Shown: one piece after another, positions 30,552 to 38,656 of the stretch
How positions within the stretch are numbered: position 1 is the stretch's first letter
How the letters are laid out: each line of letters starts with the position of its first letter
The notes under the pieces: generated by a model
Database searches by the model: none
Told to the model about the DNA's origin: nothing
The model's input: the letters and a program-made list of their open reading frames with translations, nothing else
Program-made: the position numbers and the translations under genes
Assembly: GCA_016208085.1 (NCBI GenBank)
Contig: JACQYT010000044.1
Span: 1 to 46,676 of the forward strand
Length of the DNA: 46,676 bases
Source: Elusimicrobiota bacterium
GTDB lineage: Bacteria > Elusimicrobiota > Elusimicrobia > Elusimicrobiales > UBA9959
Direction: 5' to 3'

Positions 30552-32558
30552 ATGAACCTTCCTCCCCGGTTTAAGCAGGTTTTCGTGCTGAGCACGGCCA
30601 TGCTCAGCTTCATTTCCTTCTGGAAAGCCGCTTCCATAGTCCTGTGCGACTTCGGCTCCAGCGCCTACTACGCCGGCGGCATAGCGATGAAGGCTTTCGG
30701 CCCGGCTTTTCCCTGGTTCATAATGGCCGTGATGCTGTTCGCGGGCGTGATGCTGATGGTCTACGTAGAATCCTGCTCGATGTTCGTGCGCGGCGGGGTG
30801 TACATGGTTGTGCGCGAAGCCATGGGCAAAGTGATGGCCAAGGGGACCGTATCCGCCCTGATGTTCGATTATGTCATAACCGGGCCGATAAGCGCCATAA
30901 CGGCCGGCCTCTATATTTCCTATCTCCTCGCCAACCTTCTGCCGCTTGTCGACATTAATTGGCAGGTTTCCCCCAATACCTTCGCGATGATCTTCGGGGC
31001 CCTGGTGACGGCTTATTTCTGGCTGGAGAACATAAAAGGCGTGGAAGAATCCGGTGAAAATAACGTCAAGATAGTGGGATTCGTGGCGCTCATTGCCGGC
31101 GTTCTGCTGGTCTGGTCCGCTTATACGATCTATCTCAGGGGCTTCACGCTTCCCCCCTTTGAACTCAATTTCACGCCTGCGGCCCTGGGCTGGGCCAGGG
31201 AGATGGCCTGGCTGCATCCCGTCGGCGTAATAGGCCTTTTCATGGCTTTCGGCCATTCCATACTCGCGCTGAGCGGTCTTGAAACGCTGGCGCAGGTATA
31301 CAGGGAGATAGAGGACCCCAAGCTCCCCAACCTCAAGAAAACGGCTTTGACGGTCTTTATTTTCAGCATACTTTTCACCGGCGTGCTGACCTTCCTCGCG
31401 GCGTTGATCATCCCCGGCGACCTTGTCGCCACCAAATACGCCGACAATCTGCTCAGCGGGCTGGCGCTGGAGCTGGAAGGCCCTTACTGGGCCAGGCTGG
31501 CCCTGCAGTCCATCGTCGTCATCTCGGGCGGCCTTATCCTTATCGGGGCGATCAATACTTCGTTCGTGGGCGCCAACGGCATGCTTAACCGCGTGGCGGA
31601 AGACGGCATCCTGCACGACTGGTTCCGCCATCTGCACAAAAAATACGGCACAACCTGCCGCATAATAAACCTTGTCGCCATAACCCAGATCTCTATCATC
31701 CTGATCTCCCGGGGCAACATTTTCCTGCTCGGGGAGGCTTACGCTTTCGGCGTCATCTGGAGCCTTATTTTTAACACCCTCGCGCTTATAGTCCTCAGGT
31801 TCAAGGATACCGAAACGGAGCGGGAGTGGATGTTCCCGCTCAACCTTAAAATAAACCGGGTCCATGTCCCGATAGGCCTTATGCTGGTATTCACGGTGCT
31901 TCTCACTACCGGCGTGATGAACCTGCTTACCAAGCGCATAGCCACGGCGTCCGGCCTGGCTTTCAGCGCGGTTTTCTTCCTTATTTTCCAGCTCTCGGAG
32001 CGGATGAACGAAAAGAAAATCCGGCTTTTCCAGCAGGACGAGGAGGCCGAGGAAAAGCTGAATCTGCGCCAGGAGGCGGACATCAATACCGTCATCCCGG
32101 AACTGGGAAAATCCCGCCGGGTGCTGGTGCCGGTCAGAAACCCCAACAACCTGGTGCATCTCAAGTCCGTGCTGGAACATACCAGCGCTGACGATACGGA
32201 TATAGTGGTGCTGCTGGCGAAGATCTCAAAGAGCATGGAGTTCGGCCGGGAACAGAATGTCGTCATGGCGGAAGATAAAGAACTTCTCCGCTCCGTCGTG
32301 CTGCTGGCCGAAAAGTACGGCAAGACCGTCAAGCCGATGCTGGTCTTCTCCAACGATCCTTTTTATTCCATAGCGCAGGTGGCCCAGGCCGCGGGCGTTT
32401 CGGAGATAGTGATGGGCGTCTCGGGAAGCACGGGCGCCGAAGTGCAGCTTGAAAAGCTTGCCATGGCCTGGGGGATGCTGCAGAAACCCGGAAGCTCGCT
32501 CACGGTGACGGCTAAAGTGGTATGGGAAGGCCGGCAGATGTCGTATAAGCTGTCATAA
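30552..32558 (+). CDS. APC-superfamily amino-acid permease with C-terminal soluble (USP-like) domain
   Basis: 668 residues. The N-terminal 460 or so form a 12-helix amino-acid/polyamine/organocation permease. Visible blocks are LSFISFWKAASIVLC at the start, GVYMVVREAMGK, GHSILALSGLETLAQVYREIE (helix 6 region) and NTSFVGANGMLNRVAEDGIL. After a charged linker (QQDEEAEEKLNLRQEAD), residues about 520-650 form an alpha/beta domain (SRRVLVPVRNPNNLVHLKSV, DIVVLLAKISK, EIVMGVSGS) like a universal-stress-protein domain, a fusion known in APC transporters. Substrate unknown. A TATAAT at 30536-30541 lies only ten bases before the ATG and no Shine-Dalgarno is visible, so a leaderless transcript is possible. 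Confidence 0.85.
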   Translation: MNLPPRFKQVFVLSTAMLSFISFWKAASIVLCDFGSSAYYAGGIAMKAFGPAFPWFIMAVMLFAGVMLMVYVESCSMFVRGGVYMVVREAMGKVMAKGTVSALMFDYVITGPISAITAGLYISYLLANLLPLVDINWQVSPNTFAMIFGALVTAYFWLENIKGVEESGENNVKIVGFVALIAGVLLVWSAYTIYLRGFTLPPFELNFTPAALGWAREMAWLHPVGVIGLFMAFGHSILALSGLETLAQVYREIEDPKLPNLKKTALTVFIFSILFTGVLTFLAALIIPGDLVATKYADNLLSGLALELEGPYWARLALQSIVVISGGLILIGAINTSFVGANGMLNRVAEDGILHDWFRHLHKKYGTTCRIINLVAITQISIILISRGNIFLLGEAYAFGVIWSLIFNTLALIVLRFKDTETEREWMFPLNLKINRVHVPIGLMLVFTVLLTTGVMNLLTKRIATASGLAFSAVFFLIFQLSERMNEKKIRLFQQDEEAEEKLNLRQEADINTVIPELGKSRRVLVPVRNPNNLVHLKSVLEHTSADDTDIVVLLAKISKSMEFGREQNVVMAEDKELLRSVVLLAEKYGKTVKPMLVFSNDPFYSIAQVAQAAGVSEIVMGVSGSTGAEVQLEKLAMAWGMLQKPGSSLTVTAKVVWEGRQMSYKLS

Positions 32559-32560
32559 AA

Positions 32561-32630
32561 TAGGGTATAGGGTATAGGGTATAGGCATAAGGAACTCCTT
32601 ACCCTAAACCCTACCCCCTATACCCTTTCC
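32561..32630. repeat. Word-array hairpin (TAGGGTA words)
   Basis: Left arm TAGGGTATAGGGTATAGGGT, centre AAGGAACTCCTT, right arm ACCCTAAACCC-TACCCCCTATACCC. The same words and the same GGAACTCC centre occur in the hairpins at 449-538 and 2029-2105, far away in the nuo operon. Confidence 0.9.
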
Positions 32631-32643
32631 TTCAGGAGTATTT

Positions 32644-33198
32644 ATGTCCATAAGGCGGATCTGCAAATACGGCGAGAAAATACTTGAGAAAAGCGCCAGG
32701 AAAGTAGATTTTGAAAAGATAAAAAAAGACCTCCCCGGCATTTTAAAGGACATGCTCGACACCCTGGACGCCGTCGGCGGCGTCGGCCTGGCGGCCGGCC
32801 AGATAGGGCTGGACCTGCGGTTTGCCGTCATCAAAATAAAAAAGGAGAACAAAGAAAGCCTGAGTCTGGTGCTGATCAACCCCGAGCTGGTGGAAAAATC
32901 CGGCTCTATGTACGAAGAGGAAGGCTGCCTTTCTTTCCCGGGCCTATTTACCAAGGTGAAAAGATCTTCCAGAGTGAAAGTGCGCGCGCTGAACGAGAAG
33001 GGCCTGCCCATAGAGATAAACGCCGAGGGACTTTTTGCCAAAGCCGTTCAGCATGAAATGGACCATCTTGACGGCGTGCTTTTCGTGGACCGCCTGCCTT
33101 TCTTGGCGCGCATGAGGCTTAAGCCGGCGCTGATGAAATTAAAACGCCGGTGGAAAAAGATGGATGAAAGCAAATTGAAAAACAATAGTAACCAGTAA
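32644..33198 (+). CDS. def: Peptide deformylase
   Basis: Removes the formyl group from N-terminal fMet of nascent proteins, Fe/Zn enzyme, 184 residues. All three motifs are present: GVGLAAGQ at about 46-53 (the usual P of GLAAPQ is G), EEGCLSFPG with Cys95 as metal ligand, and H137-E138-MDH141. ATG 32644 with AGGAG upstream. It pairs functionally with the adjacent fmt, a conserved def-fmt arrangement. The C-terminal tail is Lys-rich. The following gap to fmt is a CCCCTTTTAGTAAAGGGG element. Confidence 0.94.
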   Translation: MSIRRICKYGEKILEKSARKVDFEKIKKDLPGILKDMLDTLDAVGGVGLAAGQIGLDLRFAVIKIKKENKESLSLVLINPELVEKSGSMYEEEGCLSFPGLFTKVKRSSRVKVRALNEKGLPIEINAEGLFAKAVQHEMDHLDGVLFVDRLPFLARMRLKPALMKLKRRWKKMDESKLKNNSNQ

Positions 33199-33210
33199 TC
33201 GGTAAATATT

Positions 33211-33288
33211 CCCCCTTTTAGTAAAGGGGGATGAAGGGGGATTTGGTGAATAAAAATCTCCCCTGGCCCCTCTTTCAAAAAGAGGGGT
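33211..33288. repeat. CCCCTTTTAGTAAAGGGG element, intergenic copy
   Basis: Two palindromes, CCCCCTTTTAGTAAAGGGGG and CCCCTCTTTCAAAAAGAGGGG minus one base, linked by ATGAAGGGGGATTTGGTG and AAAAATCTCCCCTGG. Almost the same sequence is inside the phosphopantetheinyl transferase gene at 13876-13963. The terminal GAGGGG of the element (33282-33287) sits seven bases before the fmt start and serves as its likely Shine-Dalgarno. Confidence 0.92.
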
Positions 33289-33294
33289 AATTAT

Positions 33295-34281
33295 ATGGAT
33301 AAGCTTAAAATAGTCTTTCTGGGCACGCCGGCCATAGCGTGCGGCTTCCTCTCGCGGCTGGCCGAAGACGGCTGTGATATCGCCGGCGTGATTTCCCAAC
33401 CGGACAAGCCGCGCGGACGGGGACTGAAGCTCTGCTGCCCGCCGGTGGAAAACAGCGCCCGTGAACTGCGCTTCAAGACTTTTCAGCCGCGCAATGCCGA
33501 AGAACTTTCCGCGGCGCTTTCCCAACTCCATCCCGATCTAGGCGTCGTGGTGGCTTACGGCCGGCTTATTAAAAAGGAAGCTTTGGCGCAGGCCCGCTTC
33601 GGTTTTATCAATGTTCACTTTTCCCTGCTGCCTAAATACCGGGGCGCGGCCCCGGTGCAATGGGCGCTTATAAAAGGCGAGACCGTGACAGGGGTCACCG
33701 TGTTCTGGCTGGACGAGGGCCTGGATACCGGCCCCGTGTTCGCCGCCCGCGAAGTTCCAGTTCTCCCCGCCGACGACGCGTTCAGCATGTTTAAAAAAAC
33801 CGCCGCGGCCGGCAGTGACCTGCTGGCCGGCTGTCTTAAAAAGATCGCGGCCGGCGAGATCGTGAAAACGCCCCAGACAGGCCCGGCCACGTCCGCGCCC
33901 AGGATACAATGTGAACATACCCGCCTTGATTTTTCAGGCCCCGCCGGGGCCGCGTTCAACCTGGTGCGCGGCCTCGCGTGCGGTCCGCGGGCGCGGTTTG
34001 AAGCCGTGATAAACGCCAAAAAGACGGTGATACAGGTGCTCAAGGTTTCCCTGCCCTCCGCCTCAGGGCGCGCACCGGAAGCTCCGGCCGCGACGGATGG
34101 ACGCGCGGTCCCGGCCGGGGCCATAACCGCAATTGAAAGAGGAAAAGGCTTTTTTGTAAAATGTGGCGACTCAGAGCTACTCATAGAGGAAGTCCAGCCC
34201 GAGGGAAAAAAGCCGATGAAGGCCGCCGATTTTTTGAACGGCGCCAGGCTAAAAGCAGGGGACATGCTGTGGCAGGGGTAG
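33295..34281 (+). CDS. fmt: Methionyl-tRNA formyltransferase
   Basis: Formylates initiator Met-tRNA using 10-formyl-tetrahydrofolate, 328 residues (family about 310). N-terminal catalytic domain: KIVFLGTPAIACGFLSRL, VISQPDKPRGRGLKL, then GFINVHFSLLPKYRGAAPVQWA (active-site His and Asp region) and GVTVFWLDEGLDTGPVF. The C-terminal OB-fold region (about 205-328) carries an Ala/Pro/Arg-rich insert (SASGRAPEAPAATDGRAVP). ATG at 33295. Adjacent to def as in many bacteria. Confidence 0.96.
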   Translation: MDKLKIVFLGTPAIACGFLSRLAEDGCDIAGVISQPDKPRGRGLKLCCPPVENSARELRFKTFQPRNAEELSAALSQLHPDLGVVVAYGRLIKKEALAQARFGFINVHFSLLPKYRGAAPVQWALIKGETVTGVTVFWLDEGLDTGPVFAAREVPVLPADDAFSMFKKTAAAGSDLLAGCLKKIAAGEIVKTPQTGPATSAPRIQCEHTRLDFSGPAGAAFNLVRGLACGPRARFEAVINAKKTVIQVLKVSLPSASGRAPEAPAATDGRAVPAGAITAIERGKGFFVKCGDSELLIEEVQPEGKKPMKAADFLNGARLKAGDMLWQG

Positions 34282-34290
34282 TAGTGACTT

Positions 34291-34382
34291 AAGTCTAAAG
34301 TGTAGAGTCTAAAGTCTAAAGTGAAGGAATCCGAGGTTCTCTACTTTCAACTCTAGACTCTCCACTCTACACTCTCCACTTA
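34291..34382. repeat. Word-array hairpin (AGTCTAAAG words)
   Basis: Left arm AAGTCTAAAGTGTAGAGTCT-AAAGTCTAAAGTG, right arm TCTAGACTCTCCACTCTACACTCTCCACTT split between words. The centre is AAGGAATCCGAGGTTCTC. It lies between fmt and the PASTA gene. Confidence 0.88.
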
Positions 34383-34392
34383 AGGAGCGAGT

Positions 34393-35397
34393 GTGAACAT
34401 AAAAGAAATTTTCGCCAGGCCTTTTGCGGGCCTGGAAGACAGTTTTATCAGCCCCGGCTTTCTTTTTAAGATAGGCGGCATGGCCGTGGTCCTTTTTTTT
34501 CTGACCTATTTTTCATTTTCCTGGACCATGGAATCCGTCATCCACAACAGGAAGGAAGTCCTTGTTCCGGATATAAGCGGAAAATCCGCGGCCAGCGCCT
34601 TACAGCTTGTAAGCGAGAACAACCTGTCCATGAAAATTGAAGGTTATGAATTCAATGATTCCGTGCCCATCGGCACGGTGCTCCGCCAGGCGCCCGGCGC
34701 CGGCATGACCGTAAGGGAAGGGAAGATCGTCAAAGTGGTGTTCAGTCAGGGCGGCGAGTCGGTGTTTACCCCCAACCTGATCGGCCTTCCTTTAAGGAAC
34801 GCCGAACTCCTGCTCCGGCAGCGCCAGCTCCTGCTGGGAGAGGTCAGCGAATCCTATTCCCTGAAGGCGGACAAGGGCACGGTCCTGTCGCAGGAGCCCA
34901 GAGCGGAGACCAGCGTTTCCAAGAACGCCATGGTGGAGGTTGTGGTCTCGGCCGGCATACCGCCGGCCGGCATCATCCTGATGCCCGATTTCAGACAGAG
35001 AAAAATAGACGAAACCTACCAGTGGGCGGCGGATAATAAGATCGACGCAAAGACGATAGAAGATCCCGATTCCCTTTTCCCCGGCGGAACGGTGATAGAC
35101 CAAGTCCCCGCCGCGGATAGCGTCGTAGCCGCGGAGTTCACAGTGACGCTGACCGTCAGTTCAAGAAAAGCCATAAGCGAGCCAGAGAAGGAATTCCAGA
35201 TACATTATGAAGTCTCCCAGAGCGGTTCCCAGCGGCATATCAGGATAGTGGCTGTCTCCAAGCAGGGCGACAGGGAGATCTTCAACGGCCTGCGCGACCC
35301 CGGTTCCAAAATAGACATGACGGTGCCTTATGGCGGGGCCGACAAGATACGGATCTTCGTCAACGGCATTCTGGTGGAAGAAAGGGCGGTGAAATAA
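34393..35397 (+). CDS. Membrane-anchored PASTA-domain protein
   Basis: 334 residues. One transmembrane helix (GGMAVVLFFLTYFSFSW, about 28-44) is followed by three PASTA repeats (about 55-118, 122-188 and 195-262) with phrases such as GTVLRQAPGAGMTV and GTVLSQEPRAETSV, then GGTVIDQVPAADS. A C-terminal beta-rich region of about 70 residues ends LVEERAVK. There is no kinase or transpeptidase domain. PASTA repeats bind peptidoglycan or muropeptide fragments in other proteins, so a cell-wall-sensing or structural role is inferred. GTG start at 34393 with AAGGAG upstream. Family 1 hairpin 34291-34382 precedes it. Confidence 0.85.
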   Translation: MNIKEIFARPFAGLEDSFISPGFLFKIGGMAVVLFFLTYFSFSWTMESVIHNRKEVLVPDISGKSAASALQLVSENNLSMKIEGYEFNDSVPIGTVLRQAPGAGMTVREGKIVKVVFSQGGESVFTPNLIGLPLRNAELLLRQRQLLLGEVSESYSLKADKGTVLSQEPRAETSVSKNAMVEVVVSAGIPPAGIILMPDFRQRKIDETYQWAADNKIDAKTIEDPDSLFPGGTVIDQVPAADSVVAAEFTVTLTVSSRKAISEPEKEFQIHYEVSQSGSQRHIRIVAVSKQGDREIFNGLRDPGSKIDMTVPYGGADKIRIFVNGILVEERAVK

Positions 35398-35401
35398 AAC
35401 A

Positions 35402-35547
35402 GCGCGATAGCAAGAGAGCAAGAAAGCAAGAACTGGGTATCTCCCTTTCTTGCTAAACTGCTAAACTGCTAAACTGCTAAACTGCTAAACTGCTAAACTG
35501 CTAAACTGCTAAACTGCTAAACTGCTAAACTGCTAAACTGCTAAATT
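35402..35547. repeat. Word-array hairpin with GCTAAACT 8-bp satellite
   Basis: Left arm AGCAAGAGAGCAAGAAAGCA around 35410, right arm CTTTCTTGCT around 35445. The right side then runs into 11 perfect copies plus one degenerate copy of GCTAAACT (35452-35547). No spacers or flanking cas genes are present. The array lies between the PASTA gene and rpe. Confidence 0.93.
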
Positions 35548-35565
35548 GCTAATAAGGGGCTGGTA

Positions 35566-36255
35566 ATGGGTAAAAAAATCGCTTTTCCTTCTCCGGCCGG
35601 CCGGCCGGTTATAGCGCCTTCGGTGCTTTCCGCGGATTTCACATGCCTCAGACAGAGCCTGCGCGGCCTTAATACGGCGGCAGGCTGGGTGCATGTGGAT
35701 GTCATGGACGGGCATTTCGTGCCAAACTTAAGTTTCGGGCCGCATATAACCGGGAACGTGAAAAAAGCCGCGCCGCTGCCGCTTGACGCGCATTTGATGG
35801 TTGAGCGGCCCGACAAATTCATCGGCCCTTTTGCGGACGCCGGAGCGGACCTTATCACCGTGCACGAAGAGGCGCAAAGCCTCGTCGGGGCCTGTCTCGG
35901 ACGGATAAAAGCTCTGGGGCTGAAAGCGGGGCTGGCCTTAAAGCCGAAAACCCCCCTGGCCCGGGCCGTTAAATATTTTGACCGGATAGATCTTCTGCTT
36001 CTGATGACGGTGGAACCGGGCTTCGGCGGGCAGGCTTTTATGCCGGAAACGCTTTTAAAGATAACCCGCGCCCGCAAAGCCATTGACTCGTGCCGCCGGA
36101 AGATCTGGCTTGAGGTGGACGGCGGGATCAACGGGCGCACGGCTTTACGGGCCGTGAGGGCCGGAGCCGATTCGCTGGTCATCGGCAGCGCTTTGTTCTC
36201 AAATGCCGATCCGGTCCGGTTCCTAAGATCGCTCCAAAAAAAAATAGAGGGATAA
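35566..36255 (+). CDS. rpe: Ribulose-phosphate 3-epimerase
   Basis: Interconverts ribulose-5-phosphate and xylulose-5-phosphate in the pentose phosphate pathway, 229 residues, TIM barrel. Signature phrases are PVIAPSVLSADFTCLRQ, VHVDVMDGHFVPNLSFGP, DAHLMVERPD, DLLLLMTVEPGFGGQAFMPE and VDGGINGRTALRAVRAGADSLVIGSALF. Metal and phosphate residues are in these blocks. ATG at 35566 with AGGGG upstream. The response regulator gene follows after five bases, so they are cotranscribed. Confidence 0.96.
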   Translation: MGKKIAFPSPAGRPVIAPSVLSADFTCLRQSLRGLNTAAGWVHVDVMDGHFVPNLSFGPHITGNVKKAAPLPLDAHLMVERPDKFIGPFADAGADLITVHEEAQSLVGACLGRIKALGLKAGLALKPKTPLARAVKYFDRIDLLLLMTVEPGFGGQAFMPETLLKITRARKAIDSCRRKIWLEVDGGINGRTALRAVRAGADSLVIGSALFSNADPVRFLRSLQKKIEG

Positions 36256-36260
36256 TATTA

Positions 36261-36641
36261 ATGGCTGCGAAAAAGAAAATACTTATCGTCGAAGACGAGG
36301 TTATGATAGTCAAGGTTCTGTCCATCAGGCTTGAAAGCCTGGGGTATAAAATCGCGGCGGCCTATGACGGGGAAGAGGGCCTGGCGATGGTTAAAAAAGA
36401 AAAACCGGACCTAATCATACTGGATGTCGGCCTTCCCAGGATCGACGGCAACACCCTTTGCGGGCTTATAAAAGCCGATCCGGCGACCAAGCATATACGC
36501 GTTATTATGCTCACCGGCAAAAAACTGGTCGGCGACATGGAAACTTCTTTTTCAGCCGGCGCCGACCTGTACATGAACAAACCCTACGAGTGGCCCCGTC
36601 TGGTGGCGCATTTGCATGAACTGCTGGGTGAACCCAAATAG
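36261..36641 (+). CDS. Receiver-only response regulator
   Basis: 126-residue CheY-like receiver with no output domain. The acidic pocket is E11-D12, phosphorylation site D55 in LDVGLPRIDG, T85 in MLTGKK and K107 in NKPYEW. No sensor kinase is nearby, so its partner and target are unknown. It starts five bases after rpe. ATG 36261. Confidence 0.92.
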   Translation: MAAKKKILIVEDEVMIVKVLSIRLESLGYKIAAAYDGEEGLAMVKKEKPDLIILDVGLPRIDGNTLCGLIKADPATKHIRVIMLTGKKLVGDMETSFSAGADLYMNKPYEWPRLVAHLHELLGEPK

Positions 36642-36854
36642 ATCTACGTCCGCCCATTGTATCAGCGGGCGGATTACCAGCCGCCATGTAGCGGCGGGCG
36701 TAAGCCCGCGATCGGTAAAATTCGTAAGCGAAAATATCGTATAATATAACGAGTAAGCGTCCGCCTCAAGGCGCGGACGGGTTTTATGCGTTGTTCCGGC
36801 GCTTTTAAATGGTTGCCTGAAAAAGCGGGCAAAAATTTTTAAAGGAGGAAGAGT
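36642..36854 (+). promoter_or_regulatory. Intergenic leader upstream of rpsP
   Basis: 213 bases without a gene. It holds REP-like copy 5 (36688-36712), a GTCCGCCCATTGTATCAGCG hairpin just before it, and a TATAAT at 36740-36745. A GCGTCCGCCTCAAGGCGCGG stem-loop (36758 onward) follows, with GGGTTTTA after it, before rpsP. The -35 for the TATAAT is poor. It could be the rpsP operon promoter with a structured leader. Confidence 0.45.
36688..36712. repeat. REP-like GTAGCGG palindrome, copy 5 (partial)
   Basis: Only the left half GTAGCGGCGGGCGTAAGCCC followed by GCGAT is present. An additional hairpin of related sequence, CGTCCGCCCA...AGCGGGCGG, lies at 36647-36672. The element is truncated relative to the other copies. 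Confidence 0.7.
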
Positions 36855-37136
36855 ATGGCAGTTGTTTTAAGGCTTCAGCGGATCGGTAAAAGGACTCAGC
36901 CCCATTACAGGATAGTGGCTGTTGAAAAGGCCAGAGGGCCGCACGGAGCGCCGCTTGAGGTCATAGGGCGCTATAATCCAAAAGCGGATAAGGACAAGGA
37001 AAAGATCACCGTAGACATGCCCAGGTTTGAACGCTGGGTCAAAGTCGGCGCCAGGACTTCGGACACGCTTGGGACCCTTATAAAGCGGGTCCAAAAAGCC
37101 GCGCAGGCCGTCCGGCCGGAACAGTCCGGGAAATAA
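36855..37136 (+). CDS. rpsP: 30S ribosomal protein S16
   Basis: 93 residues, a component of the 30S body. Family phrases are AVVLRLQRIGKRTQPHYRIV, APLEVIGRYNPKAD and RFERWVKVGARTSDTLGTLI. Strong AAAGGAGGAA ribosome site upstream of ATG 36855. First gene of the rpsP-khpA-trmD-rplS cluster, with khpA ten bases later. Confidence 0.97.
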   Translation: MAVVLRLQRIGKRTQPHYRIVAVEKARGPHGAPLEVIGRYNPKADKDKEKITVDMPRFERWVKVGARTSDTLGTLIKRVQKAAQAVRPEQSGK

Positions 37137-37146
37137 AGGGCATATT

Positions 37147-37374
37147 ATGAAAGAGACCCTGGTCTATCTCGTAAATTCTTTAGTGGACGAACCCGGCGCG
37201 GTTAAATTGGCCGCCTCGGAAGACGGCAATATCGTGCGGTTTAAGCTTTCCGTGGCGCCTTCGGATCGCGGCAAGATCATAGGTAAGGAAGGGCGGGTGG
37301 TGAAATCTATACGGATCCTCCTGCAGCTTGCGGCCGCCAAAAGCAATAAGAAAGTGTTTCTGGATATAGTATAG
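37147..37374 (+). CDS. khpA: KH-domain RNA-binding protein KhpA
   Basis: 75 residues, a single KH domain (YlqC/KhpA family) that pairs with KhpB in other bacteria. The GXXG-type loop is DRGKIIGKEGRVVKSIRILL. Conserved start MKETLVYLVNSLVDEPGAV. It is cotranscribed with rpsP. The gap after it is family 1 hairpin 37376-37505 where rimM often sits. Confidence 0.93.
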   Translation: MKETLVYLVNSLVDEPGAVKLAASEDGNIVRFKLSVAPSDRGKIIGKEGRVVKSIRILLQLAAAKSNKKVFLDIV

Positions 37375-37375
37375 A

Positions 37376-37505
37376 AGAGCAAGAAAGCAAGAGAGTGAGA
37401 GAGCAAGAAAGCAAGAGAGTGAGAGAGCAAGAAAGTACGGCAGTTTGAAACAATTTTTTTTAATTTCTCTTGCTATCACGCTGTATCGCTCTCTTGCCGG
37501 CAGGC
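37376..37505. repeat. Word-array hairpin with 24-bp tandem unit
   Basis: Left arm: 2.5 tandem copies of a 24-bp unit beginning AGAGCAAGAAAGCAAGAGAG (37376-37399, 37400-37423, 37424-37435). Right arm: TTTCTCTTGCTATC and CGCTCTCTTGCC words (37464-37498). It lies between khpA and trmD. Confidence 0.88.
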
Positions 37506-37513
37506 TTGCAACT

Positions 37514-38209
37514 ATGCGCATCGATGTCGTGACGTTGTTCCCGGCCATGGTGGACGCTCCGCTTTCGGAAAGCATCGTGGGCCGGGCCAGGAGTTCCGGG
37601 TTGCTTGACCTGGGCTTTTCAAACCCGAGGGACTTCAGCGAAGACCGGCACAAGACGGTGGACGACAAGCCTTACGGCGGCGGGACCGGCATGGTGCTGA
37701 TGGCTGAGCCGGTTTACAAAGCGCTTAAAAAAGTAAAAAAGAAAGGCTCTTTTGTCATCCTGCTTACGCCCAAAGGCAGGAAGTTCGATCAGGCCATGGC
37801 GCTTGAGCTGGCTAAAAAGAAACGTCTGATCTTTATCTGCGGACACTATGAGGGCATTGACGAGCGCGTTAACGATTTAGCCGACCTTGAACTGTCCCTC
37901 GGCGACTATGTGCTTACCGGCGGAGAGCCCGCGGCCGTGGCCGTAATAGACGCCGTCACGAGGCTTCTGCCGGGCGTCCTTAAAAAAGAAGACGCCACGG
38001 TTGACGAGACTTTTTCCATGGGGCTGCTGGAGGCCCCTCATTACACCAGGCCGCGCGTCTGGCGGAAAAAAAAGGTCCCGGAAGCGCTGTTGAGCGGCAA
38101 TCATAAGCTCATTTCCAGATGGAGGCACAACAGCGCCCGCGCCCTTACCGGAAAAAAAAGACCTGATTTGCTGAGCGCACAGATGAACGCAGATGAAAAG
38201 ACGCTGTGA
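37514..38209 (+). CDS. trmD: tRNA (guanine-N1)-methyltransferase
   Basis: Methylates G37 of tRNAs with SAM, preventing frameshifting, 231 residues. ATG 37514 is chosen because MRIDVVTLFP is the invariant start. The 23 upstream codons are repeat-derived. Motifs: DDKPYGGGTGMVLMAEP, FICGHYEGIDERV and LGDYVLTGGEPAAVAVIDA, the trefoil-knot SAM site. The C-terminal domain is complete. rplS follows after 15 bases. Confidence 0.96.
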   Translation: MRIDVVTLFPAMVDAPLSESIVGRARSSGLLDLGFSNPRDFSEDRHKTVDDKPYGGGTGMVLMAEPVYKALKKVKKKGSFVILLTPKGRKFDQAMALELAKKKRLIFICGHYEGIDERVNDLADLELSLGDYVLTGGEPAAVAVIDAVTRLLPGVLKKEDATVDETFSMGLLEAPHYTRPRVWRKKKVPEALLSGNHKLISRWRHNSARALTGKKRPDLLSAQMNADEKTL

Positions 38210-38224
38210 TTTTTTGGAGGAAGT

Positions 38225-38656
38225 ATGATCAAGAAAATAGAAGCGCAGCTGGGAATGAAGAACGAAAAATTCAATTTTAAGACCGGCGATACCCTCAAGG
38301 TATATACGAAAGTCGTGGAAGGCGACAACGAGAGGATACAGGTTTTTGACGGCGTGCTGATAGCGAGAAGGGGCTCCGGCATCTCCGAGTCTTTTACCGT
38401 CAGAAAGATCTCCTACGGCGTCGGCGTGGAAAGGGTTTTCCCCATCCGCTCTCCCAAGATCGATAAGATAGAACTGGTCAAGACCGGCAAGGTCAGGCGC
38501 GCGAAGATCTATTACCTGCGCGAGCTTTCAGGTAAAGCGTCCCGGCTTGAGGAAACGGAGGGCGCGCAGTCTTCGGCGCCGGACGCGGCTCCGGCCCCGG
38601 CGCAGAACGCCCCGTCAACCTCCGCGGCCGGCGGAACCGGGACCCAACCTCAATAG
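38225..38656 (+). CDS. rplS: 50S ribosomal protein L19 with Ala/Pro-rich tail
   Basis: 143 residues. The core (about 1-115) has [20 protein letters not shown], then [20 protein letters not shown]-like segments as in L19 (here [20 protein letters not shown]). The last 30 residues are an Ala/Ser/Pro-rich extension not usual for L19. GGAGG-AAGT precedes ATG 38225. TAG at 38654-38656, and word-array hairpin 38657-38752 starts right after the stop. Confidence 0.95.
   Translation: MIKKIEAQLGMKNEKFNFKTGDTLKVYTKVVEGDNERIQVFDGVLIARRGSGISESFTVRKISYGVGVERVFPIRSPKIDKIELVKTGKVRRAKIYYLRELSGKASRLEETEGAQSSAPDAAPAPAQNAPSTSAAGGTGTQPQ

Noticed and set aside
30525-32180. 551-codon open frame antisense to the APC permease
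   Set aside because: It lies exactly opposite a convincing 668-residue permease gene. Its translation is His/Glu/Arg/Gln-rich, low-complexity and matches no family, as expected for the complement of a hydrophobic GC-rich gene.
35452-35547. CRISPR-like array of GCTAAACT
   Set aside because: Eight-base head-to-tail units with no spacers and no cas genes.
36758-36785. Known ribosomal-protein autoregulatory leader upstream of rpsP
   Set aside because: There is a stem-loop, but I could not match it to a known S16 leader, so only an unspecified leader was recorded.
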